In this document: in pieces, positions 15,240 to 24,846 of the stretch
Layout of the letters: the number at the start of each line of letters is the position of its first letter
Position numbering within the stretch: the first letter of the stretch is position 1
Assembly: GCA_038276395.1 (NCBI GenBank)
Contig: JBBQAA010000060.1
Span: forward strand, 16,400 to 80,399
Length of the DNA: 64,000 bases
Source: JBBQAA01 sp038276395
Lineage (GTDB): Bacteria > Actinomycetota > Thermoleophilia > Solirubrobacterales > Solirubrobacteraceae
Reading direction: 5' to 3'
Position numbers and translations under genes: made by a program
The notes under the pieces: generated by a model
What the model was told of the DNA's origin: nothing
Databases searched by the model: none
What the model saw: only the letters and a program-made list of their open reading frames with translations

Positions 15240-17137
15240 TCGTCCTTGCCGTCCTCGCCGTCGTCGGCGTCCTCGGTCTCGGGGGAGTCCTCGCCCTCGG
15301 CCGTGTCGTCCTCGGTCTCCTCGTCCCCGCCGCCGCCGTCCGCCGCCTCGCCGATCCGCGCGATCGGCGCGCCGGAGGAGATCGGCTCGCCCTCCTTGAC
15401 GTGCAGCTCGGCCACCGTGCCCGCCTTGGGCGCCGTGATCTCGTTCTCCATCTTCATCGCCTCGATGATGCAGAGGACCTGGCCCTCCTCCACGGCGTCC
15501 CCCTCGGCCACGAGGACCTTCCACATGTTCCCCTGCAGCGGGGACTCGACGAGGTCGGGCCCCCCGGCACCGCCGCGCTTGCGGTCCCCCCGGGAGGGCT
15601 TCTTGGCCGCGCCCGCGCCGTTGGCGCCCGCCGCGGGGCCGGCGCCGCCGGCGAAGGGCGGCCCGATGACCTTGACCTCGAAGCGCTTGCCCGAGACCTC
15701 GACGGTGTAGCCGTGCTCGACCGTCTCCTCCTCCTCGGCCTCCTCGCCCTTCTTCTCGGGCTTCGGATAGGCGAGGTCCTCAAACCAGTCGGGGTCCTCG
15801 AGCAAGTCCCGGCAGGTCTCGGCGTTGGCCCACTGCTCGGTGGCCAGGAGCTTTGAGTGGAAGGGGATGAGCGTCTTCAGCTCGCCGATCTCGTACTCGG
15901 AGAGCGCGCGCAGCATCCGCCGCGTGGCCGCCTCGCGGTCGGCGTCCCAGACGATCAGCTTGGCGATCATCGGGTCGTAGGTGGGGGAGATCTCGCCGCC
16001 CGGGCCGACGCCCGAGTCCACGCGCACGCCGGGTCCCGAGGGCTCGACGTAGGCCCCGATGCGCCCCGGGGCGGGCGCGAACTTCTTGGCGGCGTCCTCG
16101 GCGTTTATCCGGCACTCGATGGCGTGGCCGCGCAGGTCGACGTCGTCCTGGGTGTAGGCCAGCTCCTCGCCCGCGGCGGCGCGGATGCCCTCCTTGACGA
16201 TGTCGATCCCCGTGACCATCTCCGTCACGCAGTGCTCGACCTGCACCCGGGTGTTCATCTCGAGGAAGAAGTACTCCGGCTTGCCGTCGCGCTCGGCCAG
16301 GAGGCCCTCGACCGTGCCCGCGCCCTTGTAGTCGACGGCCTTGGCCGCCTCGGTGGCGATCTTCCCGATGCGCTCGCGCAGCTTCTCGTCGACGGCGGGC
16401 GCCGGCGCCTCCTCGATCAGCTTCTGGTGACGGCGCTGGATCGAGCAGTCGCGCTCGCCGAGGTGGATCACGTTGCCGTGGCCGTCGGCGAGGATCTGCA
16501 CCTCGACGTGGCGAGGGTCGGGCAGGTAGCGCTCGAGGTAGACGGTGGCGTCGGAGAAGAACTTCTCCCCCTCGCGCGCGGCGCCCTCGAAGGCGTCCTT
16601 CAGCTCCTTCTCCTCCAGTGCGACGCGGAAGCCCTTGCCCCCGCCGCCGCCCGCCGCCTTGACCGCCACGGGGTAGCCGATCGAGTCCTCGATGATCTTC
16701 TGCGCGGCCTCGATGTCCTCGACCGGATCCGTGGTGCCGGGGACGATGGGGACGCCCGCCTTCTCCATCAGCTCGCGCGCCTTGGTCTTCGAGCCCATCG
16801 CGTCGATTGCCGAGGCGGGCGGCCCGATGAAGGTGACGGACTTCGTCTCCTCCAGGCGGCGGGCGAAGGCGGCGTTCTCGGCCAGGAAGCCGTAGCCGGG
16901 GTGGACGGCGTCGGCGCCCGACTCCTCGATGACCTCCAGCAGCTTGTCCACGTTCAGGTAGGACTCGGCGGCCGGCGCGGGCCCGAGCAGGTAGGCCTCG
17001 CCGGCGCGCTTGACGTGCAGGGCGTCGCGGTCGATCTCGGAGTACACCGCGACGGTGGCGATGCCCATTTCCTCGCAGGCGCGGATGACGCGGACGGCGA
17101 TCTCGCCCCGGTTGGCGATGAGGATCTTCTCGAACAT
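15236..17137 (-). CDS. Acyl-CoA carboxylase alpha subunit (biotin carboxylase + biotin carrier)
   Basis: 633 residues. The biotin carboxylase part occupies the first ~450 residues (FEKILIANRGEIAVRVIRA, the ATP-grasp loop AAGGGGGKGFR, ERDCSIQRRHQKLIEEAP, EMNTRVQVEHCVTE). A charged linker and the biotin carrier domain follow, with the biotinylated lysine in EAMKMENEI at about residue 560. The last ~35 residues are a strongly acidic tail. It carboxylates biotin for transfer to acetyl- or propionyl-CoA by the beta subunit (encoded at 22036-23607). The small epsilon subunit at 19469-19693 is diagnostic of the actinobacterial complex. The ATG at 17137 starts exactly at the family N-terminus. Confidence 0.95.
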   Translation of the reverse strand: MFEKILIANRGEIAVRVIRACEEMGIATVAVYSEIDRDALHVKRAGEAYLLGPAPAAESYLNVDKLLEVIEESGADAVHPGYGFLAENAAFARRLEETKSVTFIGPPASAIDAMGSKTKARELMEKAGVPIVPGTTDPVEDIEAAQKIIEDSIGYPVAVKAAGGGGGKGFRVALEEKELKDAFEGAAREGEKFFSDATVYLERYLPDPRHVEVQILADGHGNVIHLGERDCSIQRRHQKLIEEAPAPAVDEKLRERIGKIATEAAKAVDYKGAGTVEGLLAERDGKPEYFFLEMNTRVQVEHCVTEMVTGIDIVKEGIRAAAGEELAYTQDDVDLRGHAIECRINAEDAAKKFAPAPGRIGAYVEPSGPGVRVDSGVGPGGEISPTYDPMIAKLIVWDADREAATRRMLRALSEYEIGELKTLIPFHSKLLATEQWANAETCRDLLEDPDWFEDLAYPKPEKKGEEAEEEETVEHGYTVEVSGKRFEVKVIGPPFAGGAGPAAGANGAGAAKKPSRGDRKRGGAGGPDLVESPLQGNMWKVLVAEGDAVEEGQVLCIIEAMKMENEITAPKAGTVAELHVKEGEPISSGAPIARIGEAADGGGGDEETEDDTAEGEDSPETEDADDGEDGKDE

Positions 17138-17151
17138 GGCGGGGCGGGATG

Positions 17152-17739
17152 CTATCCCGGGCCGCCGAGGGCGCCGAGCACGCGCGCGGCCGCGGCGCCC
17201 GTCGGCTCCTCGGCGCCGTGGACGACGAGCTCCGGGTGCTCCGGAGGCTCGTAGGGCGCGTCGATGCCGGTCATCCCCGACAGCTCGCCCGCCCGCGCCC
17301 GCGCGTAGAGGCCCTTGGGATCGCGGCGCTCGCACTCCTGGGCGGGCGTGTCGACCCACACCTCGAGGAAGGGCAGGCCGTCGGCCGCGTGGGCGGCGCG
17401 GGCGGCGTCGCGGCCCGCGCGAAAGGGGGAGACGAGCGAGACGAGGGCGATGAGCCCGGCGTCGGCGAAGAGCCGGGCCACCTCGCCGACGCGACGCACG
17501 TTCTCGGCGCGGTCCTTCGCGGAGAAGCCGAGCCCGGCGTTCAGCCCGTGGCGGAGGTTGTCGCCGTCGAGCAGGTAGGCGGGGCGCCCCGCGTCGGCGA
17601 GCAGGCGCTCGAGCTCGACCGCGAGGCTCGACTTCCCTGAGGCGGGCAGCCCCGTCAGCCACACGGTCGCGCCGCCGCGCCGGGCGACCTGTGAGGCGTG
17701 CCAGGTGATCTCGGCCGCGCCGGGGGGGGCGGGGCTCAC
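17152..17739 (-). CDS. cysC: Adenylylsulfate (APS) kinase
   Basis: Phosphorylates APS to PAPS. The P-loop GLPASGKSSLA sits near residue 32, followed by the DGDNLRHGLN substrate motif and the SLVSPFRAGRDAAR segment, all standard for CysC. The protein has 195 residues. The GTG start overlaps the cysH stop by four bases, so the two are co-translated. No ATP sulfurylase gene, which would supply APS, lies within the window. Confidence 0.92.
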   Translation of the reverse strand: MSPAPPGAAEITWHASQVARRGGATVWLTGLPASGKSSLAVELERLLADAGRPAYLLDGDNLRHGLNAGLGFSAKDRAENVRRVGEVARLFADAGLIALVSLVSPFRAGRDAARAAHAADGLPFLEVWVDTPAQECERRDPKGLYARARAGELSGMTGIDAPYEPPEHPELVVHGAEEPTGAAAARVLGALGGPG

Positions 17740-18386
17740 GCCACGTGCATCCCGCACTCCGTCTTGCCGGAGCCGGCCCAGCGGCCGTCCCGGCCCTCGG
17801 AGGGGGCGGTGCAGTGGATGCAGCCGATCGAGGCGTAGCCCCGGTCGTGCAGCGGGTGGTAGGGCACGTCGTTGGCGAACAGGTAGCGCCAGACGTCCTT
17901 GTCGGTCCAGTCGGCCAGCGGGTTGCCCTTCCAGAGGCCGTGCTTCTGATCCCAGGCGAGCTTCGGGGTCTGGGCCCGGCCGGGCGACTGGTCGCGGCGG
18001 AGCCCCGAGACCCAGGCGTCGACGCCGGAGAGGGCCTCGGCCAGGGGTGAGACCTTGCGCATCCCGCAGCACGCGTCGGGGTCGGTCTCCCACAGACCGT
18101 CCCGGCTCGTGTCGCCGCGAAAGACGTCGAGCTTCACCCCGTAGTGCTCCTCGACCCGCCGCCAGGTCTCGTAGGTCTCGGGGAAGAGGACTCCCGTGTC
18201 GAGGATGAAGAAGCGCGCCGAGGGCTCGATCCGCAGCAGCATGTCGAGGATGACCGAGGCCTCCTTCTGCAGCGAGCAGGCCACGTAGAGCCGCGGGTGG
18301 AACTCGTCCACCAGGTGCTGGAGCACCTCCTCGGCGCTCGCGGCCTCGAGATCGGGCGGGGACGGGGCGGTCACGGGCGAGGTCAT
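17736..18386 (-). CDS. cysH: APS/PAPS reductase
   Basis: Reduces activated sulfate to sulfite in sulfate assimilation. 216 residues with the CSLQKEASVILDM nucleotide-binding loop, the paired cysteines CCGMRKVSPL and the C-terminal GCIHCT. Together these four cysteines are the [4Fe-4S] signature of the APS-type enzyme and make direct APS reduction likely. The start at 18386 is the ATG just before the conserved region. Its promoter carries the palindrome at 18406-18421 that is also found before the sulfite reductase gene. cysC follows with overlapping codons. Confidence 0.92.
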   Translation of the reverse strand: MTSPVTAPSPPDLEAASAEEVLQHLVDEFHPRLYVACSLQKEASVILDMLLRIEPSARFFILDTGVLFPETYETWRRVEEHYGVKLDVFRGDTSRDGLWETDPDACCGMRKVSPLAEALSGVDAWVSGLRRDQSPGRAQTPKLAWDQKHGLWKGNPLADWTDKDVWRYLFANDVPYHPLHDRGYASIGCIHCTAPSEGRDGRWAGSGKTECGMHVA

Positions 18387-18405
18387 TGCGCTAGCAAAAA
18401 TACTA

Positions 18406-18421
18406 AAGCCCGATCGGATTT
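18406..18421. promoter_or_regulatory. Sulfur-operon operator candidate upstream of cysH
   Basis: On the plus strand the site reads AAGCCCGATCGGATTT, an imperfect palindrome whose core CCGATCGG and outer AA/TT match the perfect palindrome before the sulfite reductase gene. On the transcribed strand it is followed within about five bases by an A/T-rich element (TAGTAT), rare in this GC-rich DNA and a plausible -10 box 20-30 bases before the cysH ATG. An operator at this place would overlap the -35 region. No regulator gene for it is evident nearby. Confidence 0.55.
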
Positions 18422-18478
18422 GGACCTGTCGGGTCGGCACTGGCGCTCGGAGCTCGAATAGCCGATACTTGGAGGCGC

Positions 18479-18904
18479 ATGAGCACGACCACCGACCACG
18501 TGCGCGTCTTCCTGTGCGACGACGTCGCCGAGATCCGCGTCCTCATGCGCTTCACGCTCGAGGAGGACGAGCGCCTGCGGGTCGTCGGCGAGGCCGCCGA
18601 CGGCGAGGCGGGCGTCGCCGGCGTGCTCGAGACGAAGGCCGACGTCATCCTGCTCGACCTCTCGATGCCGGGCATGGACGGCCTGGAGGCGATCGGCCGC
18701 ATCCGTGAGGTCGCGCCCGCGACCGGGATCGTCGTGCTCTCCGGGTTCTCGGTGGGGCGGCTCGGTGAGGCGGCGCTCGAGGTCGGCGCCCATCGCTACC
18801 TGGAGAAGGGCGAGCCCGCCGAGGTCATCCGCGCGGCGATCCTCGAGGTCGCGCGCGAGCGGGTCGACGGCGGCGCGGAGCCCGAGGGTCCCCCCGCCGG
18901 CTGA
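18479..18904 (+). CDS. Single-domain response regulator (receiver only)
   Basis: 141 residues forming a complete CheY-like receiver: the acidic pair CDD at 13-15, phosphoacceptor Asp 60 in LLDLSMPGMDG, the Ser/Thr switch in VVLSGF, and the conserved lysine in YLEKGE. After the receiver there are only ~20 unstructured residues, so there is no output domain. It probably acts by protein-protein contact or as a phosphate sink. A good Shine-Dalgarno (TTGGAGG) precedes the ATG. The acetyltransferase gene follows after three bases. Confidence 0.88.
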   Translation: MSTTTDHVRVFLCDDVAEIRVLMRFTLEEDERLRVVGEAADGEAGVAGVLETKADVILLDLSMPGMDGLEAIGRIREVAPATGIVVLSGFSVGRLGEAALEVGAHRYLEKGEPAEVIRAAILEVARERVDGGAEPEGPPAG

Positions 18905-18907
18905 GCG

Positions 18908-19459
18908 GTGCGCGAGCTCGAGACCGAGCGGCTCCTGCTCCGGCGCTTTCGCGCCGCCGACCTCCCGCGCTTCACCGCCTACCGGAGCGACCCGGAGGTC
19001 GCCCGCTATCAGTCCTGGACGCCGGACTTCGGCCCGGCGGAGGCGGAGCGCTTCCTCGACGAGCAGGACGGCGCCGACCTCGGACCGCCCGGCGTGTGGC
19101 TTCAGCTCGCCGCGACCGACCGGGCGTCGGGCGCGCTCGCCGGCGACTGCGCCGTCTCGGTCGTGCCCGGTCCGCCCCGGACATTCGAGCTCGGCGTGAC
19201 GATGTCGCGCCAGGCGCAGGGCCGGGGACTTGCGCGCGAGGCGACCGCCGCGGTCGTGGCCAGGCTCTTCGCCGAGCACGACGCCCATCGCGTCACGGCG
19301 GTCCTCGACGAGCGCAACGAGGCCGCCGCACGCCTGCTCGCCGGCCTCGGGTTCCGGGAGGAGGCGCGGCTCGTCGAGGCCGACTGGTGCAAGGGCGAGT
19401 GGGTCACGCTGCGGACCTTCGCCATGCTCGAGCGCGAGGCGGGGCTCGAGGCGGCCTGA
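18908..19459 (+). CDS. GNAT acetyltransferase, RimJ/RimL-like
   Basis: 183 residues beginning LETERLLLRRFRAADLPRFT, the typical opening of the RimJ/RimL-like group. The acetyl-CoA loop is SRQAQGRGLAREATAAVV and the C-terminal LLAGLGFREEARLVEADWCK completes the fold. Such enzymes acetylate protein N-termini or small amines; the substrate here is unknown. The GTG start lies three bases after the receiver gene, making a two-gene unit. Confidence 0.88.
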   Translation: MRELETERLLLRRFRAADLPRFTAYRSDPEVARYQSWTPDFGPAEAERFLDEQDGADLGPPGVWLQLAATDRASGALAGDCAVSVVPGPPRTFELGVTMSRQAQGRGLAREATAAVVARLFAEHDAHRVTAVLDERNEAAARLLAGLGFREEARLVEADWCKGEWVTLRTFAMLEREAGLEAA

Positions 19460-19468
19460 GCTACGGCC

Positions 19469-19693
19469 CTAGCGGCCCCAGGGCACGGGGTCGCCCCAGC
19501 CCGTCGGCGCGCCGGGCTCCCGGCTCGTGGCGGCGAGGCGAGCGGCGCGGACCCACGGGTTGACCCGCGCGGGCGCCGCGGCCGGCGCGGGCGCGGTCTC
19601 CCTCATGAACTGCTCGAGCGCGGCGACGACGGCGGCCGCCTCCGCGGGGGAGGTGCCGGGCGCGACGATCGATAGCTCGGGCCGGCGGTTCAC
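19469..19693 (-). CDS. Acyl-CoA carboxylase epsilon subunit
   Basis: A 74-residue protein: ELSIVAPGTSPAEAAAVVAA, a short linker, then NPWVRAARLAATSREPG and WGDPVPWG at the end. This is the pattern of the small AccE/PccE subunit that stabilises the alpha-beta acyl-CoA carboxylase complex in actinobacteria. The GTG start at 19693 lies 12 bases after the sulfite reductase stop, so it appears to be carried on the sulfur-gene transcript rather than with the alpha or beta subunit genes. It is small but well supported by both conserved ends. Confidence 0.85.
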   Translation of the reverse strand: MNRRPELSIVAPGTSPAEAAAVVAALEQFMRETAPAPAAAPARVNPWVRAARLAATSREPGAPTGWGDPVPWGR

Positions 19694-19704
19694 TCCCGGC
19701 GAGG

Positions 19705-21513
19705 CTACACCGCGCACTCGCCCTCGCCGCGCACGACGCGGTAGGGCTCGGAGCGGTTCCAGTCGATGAAGTGGCTCATCGTCTCCAGCGAGAACTCGAG
19801 GGGCAGCGCGAGGTCCTTGACGAGCGCCTCGAAGTAGCCCTTCTCCTGACGGGCGACCCAGGGGTTGAACTCCTCGGCGTCCTCCCGCTTCTCCTGGTAG
19901 TCGCGGATGATCCGCTCGACGGCGTCGGGCACGCGCTTGGCCGGGAGCCGCGCCTTCAGGCGGGCGCCGAAGACGACCTCGCCGCCCTCGTAGGAGCCGC
20001 CGATGTGGGCGACGTAGGCGGGGATCGTGTGCTCCCCGACCTTGATCGAGGCGCCGTAGAAGCCGAGGTTGCCGATGTGGTGCTGCGAGCAGCCGTTCGG
20101 GCAGCCCGACATCTTGATGTGCAGGCGGCGGACGAGCGGGTCGTCGATCGCCATCTCCTCCAGGCGCGTCTGGACGGCCTGGTTGAGGCCCATGGAGGCG
20201 GTGATCCCGAGCTTGCACGAGTCGGTGCCGGGGCAGGAGACGACGTCGGTCACCGCCTCGGCGCCGGCCTCCCCGAGGCCGAGCGCGTCGAGGTCCCGCC
20301 AGAGGTCGTAGAGGGCCTCGTCCCGGACCCAGCGCAGGACGAGGTTCTGCCACACGGTGGTGCGGGCGTAGCCGCCCGAGTACTCCCGCATGATCGCGGC
20401 GAGGCCGCGGAACTGCTCGGGGGAGAGATCGCCGCGGGTGACCTTCACCTCGACGGCGGAGAAGCCGTGCTGGGGCTGGCGCCTGACGTTCCCGGTGACG
20501 AAGGCGTCGAAGGCGCGGCCGTCGCCGTTAGGCGAGCCGGGGGAGAGCGGCGGCCCCGGGGCGCCGGCCTCCTCGTCGTGGTCGAAGCGGTCGAGCGTGT
20601 AGTCGCGCTCGCCGGCCCAGCCACCCGCGAGCTCCTCCTCGACCATCGCCCGGAACGCCTCGATCCCGACCTTGTCGACGAGCACCTTGATCCGGGCGCG
20701 GGCGCGGTTGACGCGCAGGAAGTCCTGGCGGTCGAAGATCCGCAGGCAGGCCTCGGTATAGCGGAGGTACTCGCCGTCGTCGGCGGCGACGAACTCGGCG
20801 AGCGTCGGCGCGAGGCGGGGCATGATCGAGGTGCCGCCGCCGACGCGCATCTCGAACCCGCGGACGCCATCGCGCACGCGGGGGATGAAGCCGATGTCGT
20901 GGATGCCGGTGATCGCGCGGTCCTCGTCGGTGGCGGAGAACGCGGTCTTGATCTTGCGCGGCATGAGCTGGAAGTCCTCGTGGCGCACGAAGTAGCGCAC
21001 GAAGGCGCCGACGTAGGGGGTTGGGTCGAAGGGCTCGCCCGCGCAGATCCCGGCCCAGGGGTCGCCGGTGACGTTGCGCACGGTGTTGCCGCAGCCCTCA
21101 CGGGAGGACAGGCCGGCGCTGGCCATGAGGCGGATCGCCTCGGCGGCGTCGGGCAGCGGGATGTGGTGGAGCTGGACGTTCTGCCGCGTCGTGATGTGGC
21201 CCTTGTTGAGCGGCGCGTAGCGCTCGACGACGTCGGCGAAGGTCTCCATCTGCTCCGGGGAGATCCCGCCGAAGGGGAGCTTCACGCGGATCATCTGCAC
21301 GTCGGGCTGGCGCTGGCCGTAGACGCCCTGGCGCAGGCGGAAGGGGATGAACTCGAGCTCCTCCTGCTCGCCGCGGAGGAAGCGCCCGGCCTCGGTGTCG
21401 AAGTCGTCGAACTCACGCTCGAGGATGGGGATCACGTGGCCGGGCACGTTCCGGACGACCTCGGGGTTGTTCAGCGAGCCCTCGCGGCCCTTGTGGGTGC
21501 TAGTCGTCGGCAT
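19705..21513 (-). CDS. Ferredoxin-dependent sulfite (or nitrite) reductase
   Basis: A 602-residue siroheme/[4Fe-4S] enzyme that reduces sulfite to sulfide or nitrite to ammonia by six electrons. It has the duplicated ferredoxin-like/siroheme fold: RLRQGVYGQRQPDVQMIRVK and GHITTRQNVQLHHIPL in the first half, then the cluster-binding cysteines in SCPGTDSCKLG and SGCPNGCSQHH. Sulfite reductase is the likelier assignment because cysH, cysC and a rhodanese gene are neighbours and the promoter shares a palindrome with cysH. NirA-type nitrite reductases have the same motifs. Confidence 0.88.
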   Translation of the reverse strand: MPTTSTHKGREGSLNNPEVVRNVPGHVIPILEREFDDFDTEAGRFLRGEQEELEFIPFRLRQGVYGQRQPDVQMIRVKLPFGGISPEQMETFADVVERYAPLNKGHITTRQNVQLHHIPLPDAAEAIRLMASAGLSSREGCGNTVRNVTGDPWAGICAGEPFDPTPYVGAFVRYFVRHEDFQLMPRKIKTAFSATDEDRAITGIHDIGFIPRVRDGVRGFEMRVGGGTSIMPRLAPTLAEFVAADDGEYLRYTEACLRIFDRQDFLRVNRARARIKVLVDKVGIEAFRAMVEEELAGGWAGERDYTLDRFDHDEEAGAPGPPLSPGSPNGDGRAFDAFVTGNVRRQPQHGFSAVEVKVTRGDLSPEQFRGLAAIMREYSGGYARTTVWQNLVLRWVRDEALYDLWRDLDALGLGEAGAEAVTDVVSCPGTDSCKLGITASMGLNQAVQTRLEEMAIDDPLVRRLHIKMSGCPNGCSQHHIGNLGFYGASIKVGEHTIPAYVAHIGGSYEGGEVVFGARLKARLPAKRVPDAVERIIRDYQEKREDAEEFNPWVARQEKGYFEALVKDLALPLEFSLETMSHFIDWNRSEPYRVVRGEGECAV

Positions 21514-21528
21514 GAGCCGAATATATAG

Positions 21529-21546
21529 GAATCCCGATCGGGATTC
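21529..21546. promoter_or_regulatory. Perfect palindromic operator candidate upstream of sulfite reductase gene
   Basis: GAATCCCGATCGGGATTC is a perfect 18-base palindrome about 16 bases before the reductase ATG and overlapping the rhodanese stop codon. On the transcribed strand it is followed by CCTATATATTC, an obvious A/T-rich -10 candidate in otherwise GC-rich DNA. The core CCCGATCGG recurs before cysH. This layout fits a dimeric sulfur-responsive regulator binding the -35 region. Confidence 0.65.
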
Positions 21547-21835
21547 AGGAGTCTGTGGGGCGGCCCGCCGCGGTCCACGCGTCGAGGCCGCCGGCGAGGC
21601 TCGCGGCGTCGCGGCCGGAGGCCCGGAACGCCTCGGCGGCCATGCGCGAGCGGTCCCCGGTCTTGCAGTAGAAGACGACGGAGCCGTCCCCGAGCTCCGC
21701 CGCGCGCTCTTGGAGCTCGGGGAGCGGGACGTGCATGGCGCCGGGGATATGACCCACCGCCCACTCCTCCTCCCGCCGGACGTCCACGAGCGTCGCGCCC
21801 TGCGGAATTGCGTCGGCGTCGAGCTCGGGCTCCAT
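21545..21835 (-). CDS. Rhodanese-domain sulfurtransferase
   Basis: A 96-residue single rhodanese domain: ATLVDVRREEEWAVGHIPGA and the catalytic loop FYCKTGDRS, whose cysteine carries the persulfide. It moves sulfane sulfur between donors such as thiosulfate and thiol acceptors. The start ATG at 21835 fits the fold's N-terminus. It lies just upstream of the sulfite reductase gene on the same strand, in keeping with a sulfur-metabolism role. The stop codon lies inside the reductase operator palindrome. Confidence 0.88.
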   Translation of the reverse strand: MEPELDADAIPQGATLVDVRREEEWAVGHIPGAMHVPLPELQERAAELGDGSVVFYCKTGDRSRMAAEAFRASGRDAASLAGGLDAWTAAGRPTDS

Positions 21836-22035
21836 CGGGGGAGAATCTAGCCGCCCCGAACCGACGCGCGCGTCGAGGCTCTCGGCCTCCGGAATCTCCG
21901 CTTCGCCTGGGGCGATGCGACGGCCGGCCCCTTCCCCGACTGGCCCGTCGCGAGCTCCGCGAAACATGAATGGCGATTCAACCGCGCATATCGCGGTCAG
22001 ATGCCACTCGATGCCGAGCGGCGGGGCGGGCCGGG

Positions 22036-23607
<1,572 letters not shown>

Positions 23608-23734
23608 GCGGCGGGGGAGGTTAGTGGCGGGCGCGTCTGTCGCGCGGGCGAGGGCCGGGGAGGACGGGTCACGGGTCCTCCGGCCGCCGCGGCAAACGCC
23701 GAGATCTGTCGCGACGCCGGTGCGCCGTCCCGCG

Positions 23735-24238
23735 TCAACCGCGGGAGAACGGCTGGTGGTGCGCGACGCCGAGGGCATCGAGCGCGCCGGAGAGGACGGC
23801 CGTCGCCTGGCGGTCAAACGGGGTCGGCGGGTCCTCCGGGGCACGGGCGGACGGCGGCTGGGCCGCGGGGGAGGGGGCCGGCGCCGCGTCGGCCCGGCGC
23901 CAGAACCGCAGCCACGAGCGCCGCGGCGCGGGGGGCGGCGCCGGCGCAGGCTCTGGCCGGTCGGGCTCCGGGGCGACCCGGACGGGCTCGGCCGGCGCGT
24001 CCCCCGCCGCCGGGCGCGCCGTGAGCGTCACCTTCGTGCCCCATCCCGTCGGCTCGAGCGCCACCGTGCCGCGCGCGGTCTCGCCCTCCCAGGCGACGGT
24101 GGACCCGGCCTCCAGGCGGGTGATGGCGATCTCCCCGAACTCGCCGAGGTGCTCGGCGAGCGCGGCGAGGTCCGAGACCTCGCTCCACAGCTCGGGCGGG
24201 GACTTGACGAGGGTGCGGGAGATGGACGTGTCGGGCAT
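23735..24238 (-). CDS. SRPBCC-family protein with proline-rich middle
   Basis: 167 residues. The N-terminal half (DTSISRTLVKSPPELWSEVS through GTKVTLTARP) looks like the start of a START/SRPBCC hydrophobic-pocket fold. The middle is a low-complexity Pro/Ala/Glu/Arg stretch and the end is a short helix. The fold is therefore interrupted or degenerate and the ligand unknown. It lies downstream of a small membrane-protein gene, with a 14-base palindrome in the gap before its start. Confidence 0.55.
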   Translation of the reverse strand: MPDTSISRTLVKSPPELWSEVSDLAALAEHLGEFGEIAITRLEAGSTVAWEGETARGTVALEPTGWGTKVTLTARPAAGDAPAEPVRVAPEPDRPEPAPAPPPAPRRSWLRFWRRADAAPAPSPAAQPPSARAPEDPPTPFDRQATAVLSGALDALGVAHHQPFSRG

Positions 24239-24283
24239 CCCCTCTCGGTTCGCCGGCTACGGGAGCGGTCCTGCCGACGGGGG

Positions 24284-24297
24284 CAGGATTAATCCTG
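24284..24297. promoter_or_regulatory. Palindrome CAGGATTAATCCTG upstream of the SRPBCC gene
   Basis: A perfect 14-base palindrome, extended by GGGG/CCCC after one mismatch on each side, about 46 bases before the SRPBCC gene start and 20 bases after the end of the upstream membrane-protein gene. It could be an operator or, as RNA, a terminator hairpin with a TTAA loop. Confidence 0.4.
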
Positions 24298-24316
24298 TCC
24301 CCGGCCCCGACGGCCC

Positions 24317-24787
24317 TCAGGAGAACGGCTTCGTCGCCATCACGAAGATCGTGAGGACGACGATGAGGTCCGACAGGCCGCCGACGAGGCCGACGCGGCG
24401 GATGAGCGCCCGGTGCTCGGAGCTAGGCTCACCGCCCGCCTCCTCGTCGGCCGCGGCGATCCCCTTGCGCAGCGCGGGGGCGATCAGGGCGCCCTCGAGC
24501 GCGCCGAGGACGATCACCGCGGCGAAGCCCCACTGCACGTAGAACTTCGAGAAGGCGTCGGCCTTGCTCGCCAGATAGATCCCGGCGATCAGGATCACGC
24601 CCAGCCCGGGCTGGATCAGCCGGCGGCTGATGGCCTGGATCATCCGGTAGAAGCCGCCGAGGATCTCCGGCCGCCCGCGGGCCACGCCGAACATCAGCCC
24701 GTAGGCGAACGTGGCGCCGAAGGCCACGACGACCGCGAGGATGTGGATCGCGAGGACCGCGTGGTAGAGCGTGATCGCGAGGGGCAC
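24317..24787 (-). CDS. Small integral membrane protein (DUF2269-like)
   Basis: 156 residues with four hydrophobic segments: AVLAIHILAVVVAFGATFAY, LIQPGLGVILIAGIYLA, FAAVIVLGALEGALIAP, and VGGLSDLIVVLTIFVMA. The pattern of a histidine in the first helix and a proline-glycine pair in the second is like DUF2269 or related CopD-like membrane proteins. No function is established. It starts 60 bases from a divergent transporter-like gene. Confidence 0.65.
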   Translation of the reverse strand: MPLAITLYHAVLAIHILAVVVAFGATFAYGLMFGVARGRPEILGGFYRMIQAISRRLIQPGLGVILIAGIYLASKADAFSKFYVQWGFAAVIVLGALEGALIAPALRKGIAAADEEAGGEPSSEHRALIRRVGLVGGLSDLIVVLTIFVMATKPFS

Positions 24788-24846
24788 GGCCGGGACGCTA
24801 CCGTCGGCCGATCAGGCGCCTGCGCCCGCTCCTCTCGCGCCGCACG

